A stretch of DNA of 64,000 nucleotides, taken from contig NC_090789.1 of NCBI RefSeq assembly GCF_040054535.1, positions 2,310,197 through 2,374,196 on the forward strand, in the 5' to 3' direction. Shown piece after piece: positions 54,971-64,000 of the stretch. Under the pieces are notes generated by a model. That model was given only the letters and a program-made list of their open reading frames with translations. It was not told where the DNA came from and made no database searches. Position 1 is the first letter of the stretch; the number at the start of each line of letters is the position of its first letter. This DNA is from Antennarius striatus. Its lineage: Eukaryota; Chordata; Actinopteri; Lophiiformes; Antennariidae. A program made the translations under genes and the position numbers.

Positions 54971-56258
54971 CTAACCTGACTTCCTAGAATCTGAGCTAAA
55001 AGTCTGGTTTCTATTCCTGACCTCAGTCAGCTGGAAATCTATAATCTTTTTAATAATCGGAGCAGCAGGGAAGTCCATGCATATGATTCCGAAGCGTTGG
55101 TTCAAGTCCGTCTTGGCCTTCAGGTAGTCGTACAGTCGTGCGTTGACCAGCTGAGCGACGGCTCTGGGGAACACGAACACGCCAGCTCCGCTGCTGTAGG
55201 TGAGAAAAATCTGGGCCATGTTTCCCGCAGGTGCCGCCTCCAGGTGTCTGTAGACACTCATCCATTTCTCGTTCACGTGGAGAAGTGTGGGAACCTGCAG
55301 GGAACAGCAAGGATTCAAGAGGTCAAACACACTCCTTTCACTTCCTGTCTGAACAGTATGAGGTGTGATTGCTCATTCCTAACAGATTTGTGACACGTCT
55401 ACCTTCCAGTCATCAGCTATGTCCAGTGAGCCGTATCGCATCCCCAAATCTGGGCCGGAAAAGTCTTGCAAGATGATGATTTTCCCTCTGACCTCTGCCA
55501 CGGTCGGCACCAGCCGGCTGTGCCACAGCAGGTCCCAGTGAGCGTAGCGGTGGATGTAGTCCACCACGGCGCCGTAGATGTCATGCGTCTCACTGAACGT
55601 CTCCTGGATACGCATCAGCACCGTTTCACTGGGATGCTCCCTCAGGAAGTCCACCACACCCTCCAGCACCTGGCCAAAGTGTGCTCTCTGGTACGACACG
55701 CCGTGATGGATGGTGAGGTTTCCCTTAACGTGACGGACGCGGATGTCGAGAAAGCGGACGCCGGCCCGGAGCTGCGAGGCCAGGCTCCACGACTGGCACT
55801 CGGCGTAGGCGCCGCCGTACAGGGACATGGTGTTGTGGGTTCCAGGCATGGTGACCTCAGACAGCAGCTGATCATCAGGGATGCTGGCCATCCAGGACGG
55901 GTTGAGGAACTCCGGGTTGGGGGAGTCGTCGTAGTCGGGTCTCTGAATGGCGCCGTAACTCAAAGCAAAGACCCTAAAACATAAATACATTTTAAGAAGA
56001 ATAAGAAATTAATTGGGTTTCAGATTTGTTGAGTAATCGGGGGACATCCAGAGCTGGAGACTAATCCAACCCTAATTTTTTTTTTGCATATGTTTAAACA
56101 TAGGATTCAATATTGAGTCAGGTTGTGAGGACATTTTCTCTGTATGTAACTTGGTTAAGATCTGCACAGTTCTTAATATTCTGTTAGAATAAATGTGTTA
56201 AATTTGCTCACCCTGCCAGCAGCATCAGCTCAATGACCATCTTCTGCATTTTCATCAT
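54971..56258 (-). CDS. Secreted PI-PLC X-domain phosphodiesterase-like protein
   Basis: Three coding exons: 56,212-56,258; 55,403-55,973; 54,971-55,294, giving 313 residues. A signal peptide is visible (about 7-23, IELMLLAGVFALSYG). The PI-PLC X domain resembles bacterial-type phosphatidylinositol-specific phospholipase C, which cleaves phosphatidylinositol without calcium. Visible active-site features are MPGTHNT (His62), FLDIRV (Arg94) and LTIHHG (His105/106), matching the two catalytic histidines and the arginine of that fold. Later conserved pieces are KIIILQDF and the C-terminal NQRFGIICMDFP. An N-glycosylation site N101-L-T lies beside the second histidine. Fish annotations usually call such genes 1-phosphatidylinositol phosphodiesterase-like. 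Enzymatic activity is inferred from the retained residues. The next gene 3' is TMEM272-like, on the same strand. Confidence 0.9.
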
Positions 56259-58640
56259 GTCTGATGACGGGCTGTGATTTCAAAAGAGAACATAAGAAAA
56301 TAGAATAAAGTTGCAATAAGACATTATTATTGGTTGATGCAAGAAATTATAATTTATTCTAGTTTATTTTTACTTGATGTTGATCATTGAATCGTTTTAT
56401 CCCTACTCACCCTGCTTAAATTTATATTTTTTTTAAAACATGAATGATTAACGTTAACATGTTAACATGTTAATATGTTAACAATGACTTGAAATACACC
56501 ACAGCCAGGTGTGAACAATGTGGACCTCAGGTAAATCAATATTTACTGAGAGTAAGACAGATTAGAGACCAAAATTCACCTCCATATCTCTTCCAGATTA
56601 ATGTGTCAGCACATTGATAAAAAAAACAACATAAGACCTTTATAGTGAAAGTATGAAAGGTGATGAATAAATTAAACAAACAAATTATTGACCGTCTGGG
56701 CCGTGGTCCAGTTCTGCTCCCCGTCAGGCCATTTTAATGGGGGGATCAAAATGTCTCTAATCCCACAATTAAACAAAATTATCCTGTAGAATCAAACCTT
56801 TGGATGCGTTGCCGGGTTTCTACTTCTGGACCTGGAACCAGCAGGTGTTTGTCCTCTCAGTGATGGGGAGAGAGCAGCGAGGGGGTCAGACACAAAATGA
56901 CAGAGTCAGGGTATCGACCGGGTGTGTTATTGTGGGAAATACCATAGAGAAGCAGCTGGAGCAGGGGGTGGTGTGTGTGTGTGTGTGTGTGTTATGCATT
57001 CATCTCATCATATCCAGTTCAAACTAATAAATTCAGATTAAAATATAATTTTTTTTCATCACCGATTTTGCAGACCATCCTAGTCAACGTGCATAAGTTA
57101 ACGAATAGTTTTGTCAGATAAAAAAGCCATAGGATACAATAGAAATAAAAGAAAATAAACACCAATACAAGAATAAAAATAATACTTTTACATTAAACAG
57201 TTTTCTTTTTGAGTTTTTCTTGTTTGCTCAGATTGGCCAGAGTTTTCATTAATGAGGAACCAAACTTACACTAACACCCTTCATGTGTCATATACATTAT
57301 CATTTCAGCAGAGAGAATTAAATCAATCACCTTAAATTGATATATTTGATCGTCTGAGTGCACATCTGGGGCGGGTGTGTGTGTGGGGGGGGGGGGGCAT
57401 CACCCCTGTGCATTCTGTACATGGAAAAGTCTGCAGCTGCGTTTTCTCTCACATCACTGCAATGGATGTCAAATATTACATAAGACTTGTCCTAATATTT
57501 GGTGAGGTGATAGAGGATTATACAACCAAAAATTGTAGAAATTGAAGGAAAAGTAGAAATTCCTTAAGTTTTCTTAAATAATCTGGGCAGCAAAATCCAG
57601 GTTAACCCTAGAAAATTGAAGCACTACAATAATTTTTGTCACGTCTTCTTCTGTACTGCAGGACCAGCAGCTCACATTCCTCCACACATTATGTTTGTTT
57701 TTAAAGGATGAACTCTATACCGTCCTCTTGAGGAAGAATGATTCCACTCTGCTTGTGCTTTAGTGGAGGAAAGGTTCGTATGATTCATGTGATTCTTTAT
57801 TCTGCCACCAGAGAGCTCTAGTGTGACACATTTTCAAATGCAGGTACAAAGTTATAATTCTGCTGCAGAGGGCATGAAATATATTTAAGTCTAATCCAAA
57901 TCAAAATGCACCTCATGAATTAACTTTGTCATTTCCTAAAGAGCTGCTAAAACCTACAGGGAGAAAATCATACATGCTGCTAGAAAGGAATTTCCTGTAT
58001 GTGTGCTTAGAGATATATTTCAGACCTAAATATGATCACTTTTCAGAATCAGAATCTTTATTTGTAGTGCCGACACACGTTTTCATATGAGACAGTATGA
58101 AATATCCCTCTGAAGGTCCAAGTTAGCCCGTCGAATATTAGATAAGAAAAATTAAATATGTAAAATATGTAAAAATACAGTATCTGAACAGCAATTCTTA
58201 TGTACAATGTGACAGATTTAAGTGTTCTAAGATTACATTCTAAGGTCTTATATTCTATGATTAAATACATGGAACACTGATATTAAATTATTCAGTAATA
58301 TGTATTTGTTTAACCAAATTCTCAAAAATCAATCAAATCAAAACCAAATTCATAAATTTATTTTCTTGATCGTAATAAAATGTTTATAAAAGTTCTTGTT
58401 TCCTGCTTTAAGCGTCACGCTGTCTTTCTAGACTGATAGTTTGACGGGACTCCGGCCACCATACAGTACTGGTTTGTAAAGTGTTGGAACGCAGTTGGAT
58501 CAACATTGAAAACGAGCCTCCGTCATTCACCACCTGCGCTGCAGCCGCACCGCATCAGGGGACACGCCCCTCAGCCAATCAGAACACGATGCGCGTGAGT
58601 CACTTCCTGGTGCTTACTTCCTTATTTGGCATGAAGGGGC
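56259..58640. other. Intergenic between PI-PLC-like gene and rapunzel
   Basis: AT-rich with no coding exon. Contains a GTTAACAT-rich near-palindromic run (56,449-56,482), a (GT)n tract at about 56,968-56,991, a G-run near 57,387, a degraded CTCF-like motif near 57,804, and a LINE-tail-like fragment from 58,044. Confidence 0.5.
58044..58110. repeat. LINE-tail-like fragment
   Basis: CAGAATCAGAATCTTTATTTG followed by CCGACACACG resembles the 3' end of the dispersed fish L2/CR1-type elements (AATCAGAATC, then TTTATT). Short and diverged; family assignment tentative. Confidence 0.4.
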
Positions 58641-58727
58641 TGTTCCCATTTGACAAGGGAGGAAAATGGTGGAAAGGAGAGTCAAACGGGTCCAGCTGAC
58701 AGAGGAATAACTCGAGTTTTATCATCG
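58640..58727 (+). other. Candidate 5' UTR exon of the rapunzel-family gene
   Basis: CpG-bearing promoter-like sequence (58,430-58,720) leads to a donor ATCATCG|GTGAGTAAAC at 58,727/58,728. An acceptor CTCCCTCAG ending at 59,687 begins the coding exon. The transcription start is not defined by sequence. Confidence 0.45.
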
Positions 58728-59727
58728 GTGAGTAAACACGGTTCACTTGTAATCCATTATCCGAACGTTATTTACACTTTAAGTGAACCACGACTGATGA
58801 CGTCACGTAGAAGGCAGCTGATTTGTGCGCGCGCGCGTGTGGCAGGGTTTCAGGAAATGGCAAAACAACAAGAATGAAAGAAAAGCAGCGCATCTCGCTT
58901 TAAGGTCAAAGATGACGGATGTTCCCTGGGGGGTAATGTGAAATATCAGAACCCTTTTTAAAGCTCCAGGCCGGGAATCCATCGGTTTTTTTCCAGTCTT
59001 TCCTGTGTTACCACAACGACACACCCTCTGTTTTTCTGGTAGGACCGCACTGACGGGGAATCCGGCAGACTATGAGAAAGATGTGCAGTGTTTATTAAAG
59101 ATAACTTAATTACAGTATTTAAACACAAGAATTTAGTTGTTTTTAACTAAATGTTTGAGTCTTTTAATGTTTTGGTACCTCCAATACAATTTATTTTGGT
59201 TTTCTTTAACAATCTGATTAATAATCGATTATAAAAATGTAAAGGTAGCATTTCTCTATTCTTCTTAGCCGTCTATTAATGTTTATAAATAAAGTTTGAC
59301 AAAAATAATCAGATTTTTGATCAACTTGGATTTTAGAATATTTCAAACCAGTTTTCTTGTTTTCCTCTTAATCTTGAGGGGGGTTGGGGTGGGATTTTTC
59401 CCAGAATATCCAAGAATAAAAAAAGTACATTCCAGTCTTTGCTGGAATAAAGATCTGTGTGTGACTGCAGGCAACGCAAGCCATCATTGAAAGCTGTAAG
59501 AAGACACCTTCCACATGGCAAATGCGCAGCAGCTGGTGACATGTGGGGTCTTAGGTTGGCCAGAGGCCTCACTTTTAGAGTAAAGCATGAAAAAGTGTCA
59601 TTTGAGCTTGTGTTACCAAACTTTTCAGGAAATGCTTTTGTTGTTGGAAGCTAATGCTAAAAATGTTTGGTGCTTTATCTCCCTCAGACCCATTTTACCT
59701 TAACGTGGTTGGAGATAATCCGCATTG

Positions 59728-60414
59728 ATGGCTGAAGCTGGACAGATCAAGAAAACGGCAGTCAAGGTGCTGTTCTGTGTGGAGAAAGTATCCTCCTTCG
59801 CCTCCTCGTTTGATCCCATCTTTGGCGTCGTCTCCTCCCTGGTTGGGTTGGCTCGCAAGGGCCTAACTGAAGAGGAGGGTCATGCGCTAGACAAGGACTT
59901 CCAGGAGATTAACACCCAATTGGAAAGTATTTCTCAAAAGAACCACCACTGCCTGAAGAAGATCCGCATCGACGAGGTGAACGAAACCTACGGCAAGTAT
60001 GAAGAGTACATCAAGCACCAGTATGTCTCCTTCAACGACATGGTTGCAAAGGTGAAAAAGGATCCGGACAACACCCAGACCTACATGGAGAAATTTGAGA
60101 AGATTTACGAGAGAGACAAGAGCGACCTGAGCCTGGACGTGTACTACCGTGGTGTGATGGGGACCAATTTACTCTTTGGACGAGCCTTGCTGAAGGTGTA
60201 CCTGGATAACTGTGATGGGAACCGGGAGATCATGGAGCGTCACTGTTCGCACATCGCTCACCTGTTCCACATGGGCCTCATAGCCCTCATGGCTTACACC
60301 GCTGTGACGGAGGATGATGAAGACGAGGTGAGGGATAAGTGGGCCAAAAGGGTGCAGGACATCCAGCAGAAGATGCAGGAGGTGCTCAGTCAATGCAAAG
60401 ACAGCGCCTCTTGA
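59728..60414 (+). CDS. rpz: Rapunzel-family protein
   Basis: A single coding exon of 228 residues from the ATG at 59,728 (the upstream TTG is not a start). The N-terminal half has KVLFCVEKVSSFASSFDPIFGVVSSLVGLA, then acidic-helical sequence rich in Glu, Lys and Asp and probably coiled coil (about 45-135). The C-terminal part has GTNLLFGRALLKVYLDNC, RHCSHIAHLFHMGLIALMAYTAV and a final charged helix. This matches the fish-specific rapunzel family, named for the zebrafish mutant with fin and bone overgrowth; the biochemical role is unknown. In zebrafish the genes occur as a cluster; only one copy is seen here. A 5' UTR exon near 58.7 kb and polyA signals at 60,655 and near 60,987 complete the gene. 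Which paralogue it is remains open. Confidence 0.9.
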   Translation: MAEAGQIKKTAVKVLFCVEKVSSFASSFDPIFGVVSSLVGLARKGLTEEEGHALDKDFQEINTQLESISQKNHHCLKKIRIDEVNETYGKYEEYIKHQYVSFNDMVAKVKKDPDNTQTYMEKFEKIYERDKSDLSLDVYYRGVMGTNLLFGRALLKVYLDNCDGNREIMERHCSHIAHLFHMGLIALMAYTAVTEDDEDEVRDKWAKRVQDIQQKMQEVLSQCKDSAS

Positions 60415-60654
60415 GGAGTCTGGGTGATCAGGAGGTTCTGTGTGGGTGGCGACACTGGGTACGCTCAGGTGTGGACCAATTAATTTAACCAAAGCCTTGC
60501 TTTCATTTGTGTACTTCAGCTGCACGCGTTAAACCTACTGCAGCATTTCAGTACTATTCAATCATTGTATGTAATGTTGTTTGTTTTTAAAAGACCACTA
60601 TGTGTCAGGTGCTTCATGTTACAGTAGGTCAATCATTATACGAAAAGATATTCA

Positions 60655-60660
60655 AATAAA
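60655..60660 (+). terminator. rpz: rapunzel polyadenylation signal
   Basis: AATAAA about 240 bases after the stop codon. A second AATAAA near 60,987 could define a longer 3' UTR. Confidence 0.55.
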
Positions 60661-60999
60661 ATATGCAAGATATTACTTGACCAAGTTGTATGTTGGTGCA
60701 ATCCATTTTATCTCTTTTAAAACCAACAAGTTATGCATAAATGTCATGTGCTGGATAATAAAAATGAAGAAAAGGCCATAGTTCTGAATTCAAAATCCAC
60801 GAAACACACAAACACTCATCTTTACGGTTGGTTATACATCATCTTAAATAAATTACGGTCAGATAAAGAAACAGTCACAGGATCACACATGAGTTGGGGA
60901 GAAAATATAAAGCAGATGCCTTCATTTCACCTTAAATACTGCTCTTCTCCTTTTGTTCCATATTCCATCTCAGCCATGTGTGAATATAATAAACTCTCT

Positions 61000-61680
61000 T
61001 TCTGAACAAAGTCCTGGCTCATCTGTGAGTCAATGAAACCCTTCATCGTACCCACTAGCCAATAGATTTGAAGTGTTGGTTTTCTGGTTCTTTCTTCAAA
61101 ACATCCCCAGTTTCTTACACAATCTTTTTAAAGTCCTGATACTGAATGTATTACAGTATTGAAATGCTAAAATACGAAACATTTCTCCATGTGAAACATA
61201 AGATCAAGTCTTGCCTGATAAGATGCTCCACATTCCTAATTTTGATGCTGGTATAAAATGTTTCCTCTTATCTCACCTAGAATTATAACTACAAGTATTT
61301 TGTAATGCAATTTTTTTCTTGTAATTGCATGACAAGTGCTAAGTAAATGTTCTCTCCTAAAAAACATTTTATAAAATAAGTTTGTTGGACATTTAGCACA
61401 AACATTTAAGCAACAATAAAAAAATACATTCAAAAATTATACATAAACACATATTAACTTATTTCGGGGTTAATCAGCATATAATAGATGTTATCAGATG
61501 GTTTATGGCACTTCCACTATTCAGGTTAAAACACACGACAGGTTACGAACTATTAACAGAGTGACAATTCAATGGGAAAATATTCACAAATTAATTTTTG
61601 CTTAAAAATCATCTGAAATTATATACTGTATCTTCACAACGTTATTATGACAGAAGACATTTATTCTTCTATCGGCATGT
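61000..61680. other. AT-rich spacer before the krit1 promoter
   Basis: No coding exon, RNA gene or clear repeat seen apart from homopolymer A and T runs. Confidence 0.6.
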
Positions 61681-61689
61681 TATTGTTGT

Positions 61690-61882
61690 TGCATTTTATC
61701 CTCCTTGCCACCTAGAGGACGCTGTGTGGAAAAAAAATTTCTTTTCTTTTTTTTTCTTTTTTGCTGTTGCAGTGCGTCCTCCACACTGCTAGAGTTCGCT
61801 GTGCGTAAACAGATTTCTTCTTCTGTTAGTTTTATTGTTATTGCACCGCGTCCCCCTGACCGCTAGAGGTCACTGTGATCCT
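61690..61882. repeat. Three diverged tandem units of about 76 bp with CTCF-like cores
   Basis: Each unit has GTTGCA or ATTGCA, then a GCGTCC/ATCCTCC block, then CTAGAG.(T/G).CGCTGTG or a variant, then AAA-TTTCTT. The cores are CCACCTAGAGGACGCTGTG (from 61,709), TGCTAGAGTTCGCTGTG (from 61,787) and CCGCTAGAGGTCACTGTG (from 61,861). The spacing is about 75-78 bases. The array lies directly upstream of the CpG-rich krit1 first exon. Seen by eye; not aligned. Confidence 0.6.
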
Positions 61883-61884
61883 CG

Positions 61885-62093
61885 CCCGGCCGCTGGAAAG
61901 GAACGTAACGCGACTCCTCTGTGTCAGACCTGCGTTAAGGTCCAGGCCCGTGGATGGTTCTGACACATACCGTCCTGAAAGTTGAGCGGAGCGGTGCCTC
62001 TGCTGTGTGTCGTTAGATTTACCGAAGGGAAACTCTTTAAAAGCTAAAATACTCTGCGTCGGAGCGGTTTGATGAGAAGTCTCGTCGCTTTCG
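61885..62093 (+). promoter_or_regulatory. krit1: krit1 CpG-rich promoter and candidate non-coding first exon
   Basis: CpG-dense sequence ends in a donor TTTCG|GTGAGTTTT at 62,093/62,094. The acceptor TGTTTTAG ending at 63,072 would join it to the coding exon. There is no start codon in a long frame before the donor, so this is a 5' UTR exon. Confidence 0.5.
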
Positions 62094-63072
62094 GTGAGTT
62101 TTAGAGCGGAAAAAGCGGCGTAGCATCACGGCTACCTCCGCGGGTTCGGGTGGAAAAGTTGATCTCATTTGTTGTATTCACAAATCAACACCCGTCCGGT
62201 CCATCAGTAAACATCGTGTCCAGATTAAAGCGTCTACTTCTGGGTAGTCTCTGTGTAAGAAGTGGAACAGTATTCGGTTTCCGGGGCGGGACCCCGTCTG
62301 AAAGCAACAAGTTGATTTTTAATCAGAATTAATTTATATGATGTATAATTTAACTTTATTTCCTTTCTTTTCTCTTTTTCTTTCTGTACTTGAATCCACT
62401 ACTGTATTTCAGATTCCTGCGAAAGGCGTTATTATAACGTTTATAAGCCCTATAAACTGTTATAAATGTCCATAAATATGTTCAGGTTAACAGTTTCTGA
62501 TGGAAATGTGTAATTACTTAATAACTTAATTGATGCATATAAAATAAATAGGAAATAAACATTTTTAGTCCTTATCTAAGTGAGAGAGAAACTTTCCATT
62601 ATTGATTAATTTGACATTACACTGTAATGAAGTTTATTATGTTTATTGATTTAAAGTCCAATATGAGACTGACTTGAACAGGAAAATTCTAATGAATAAT
62701 TGAATTTCTTTTTAAATTATTATTATAATTATTATAATTTCAGTTAATTTATTTTACTTCCTGTTTAGACCAGTCAAAATACACTCAGAGAATCGAACTT
62801 CCCTCCACCCCCTTTTTTTTCTTTATCTATTTTAAGATCGGTTCTACTTTTATATGTAAAGTCAGGGTTTGTGGGAATTATAACTATACAAGATTTGAGA
62901 AAATACAGGATGCAATTTTAATAGTAAACAATCAACCAGAGCACATAGTTGATAAATACAGTAGCTCATTTTTGTATGATTCCGTTATTGGAAGTCTGTT
63001 TTGCTCATCTTTTCCACGTGATCTCGATCAATCATCGTGACGTTAGCTGTCCCTGCTGCTCTTGTGTTTTAG
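62094..63072 (+). other. krit1: krit1 5' intron
   Basis: AT-rich intron-like sequence between the inferred non-coding exon and the first coding exon. No other features seen. Confidence 0.45.
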
Positions 63073-63125
63073 TGATGCCTCTCCACAGCATTTGGCCCTC
63101 GTGCAGAACGCTTTCTAGGTACTGA

Positions 63126-64000
<875 letters not shown>

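Noticed and set aside
55466-55984. 172-codon + strand frame over PI-PLC exon 2
   Set aside because: Antisense shadow of the X domain, which has catalytic motifs on the minus strand.
58481-58877. Two overlapping 72-75 codon frames at the rapunzel promoter
   Set aside because: They lie across a CpG-rich promoter and a splice donor and show no domain; better explained as 5' UTR.

Overview
The window is vertebrate nuclear DNA, almost certainly from a ray-finned (teleost) fish. Its genes are split by short GT-AG introns. There are many (CA)n, (GATA)n and (TATCT)n arrays, and a fish-type rapunzel gene is present. The order mrpl24(-) - hdgf(-) - prcc(+) is the same as on human 1q22-q23, with mir-9-1 on the same side as in human. 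The last gene is krit1, which lies on chromosome 7 in human; teleost chromosomes are known to combine 1q-like and 7-like segments. Gene names come from recognising protein sequence by eye, and exon borders from reading frame and splice signals. Nothing was aligned.

Left third (1-33.7 kb): no confident protein-coding gene. The key feature is a complete miR-9 precursor hairpin at 13.15-13.24 kb on the + strand, with both mature arms intact. A spliced non-coding host transcript can be sketched around it: a GC-rich first exon ending at a donor at 9,208, an exon enclosing the hairpin at 13,097-13,354, and a terminal exon at 19,205 to about 20,640 with an AATAAA signal. A second, unrecognised hairpin lies 2.4 kb upstream of miR-9. 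Paired POU octamers and several stretches that look like conserved non-coding elements (15.6-18.4 kb) fit a neural regulatory landscape. The rest is AT-rich sequence, microsatellites, a tRNA-Glu relic and a few LINE-tail-like fragments.

Middle (33.7-53.2 kb): a compact cluster of housekeeping genes. mrpl24 and mrpl9 encode proteins of the mitochondrial large ribosomal subunit. hdgf encodes a PWWP chromatin reader. prcc encodes a nuclear splicing and mitotic-checkpoint factor and is divergent from hdgf. Near-consensus CTCF motifs lie around and between these genes. Head-to-head with mrpl9 is an intact 603-codon single-exon gene derived from a hAT (Charlie-type) transposase. It carries a substituted catalytic-type residue, and a 484-bp MITE sits in its 3' region. 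It is a candidate domesticated gene.

Right (53.3-64 kb): a four-membrane-span TMEM272-like gene and a secreted PI-PLC X-domain gene (both -), then a rapunzel-family gene and the 5' part of krit1 (both +). krit1 runs off the window. Just upstream of the krit1 promoter is a diverged three-copy 76-bp repeat whose units share a CTCF-like core. No viral, retroviral or Polinton-like element, CRISPR array or toxin gene was seen.
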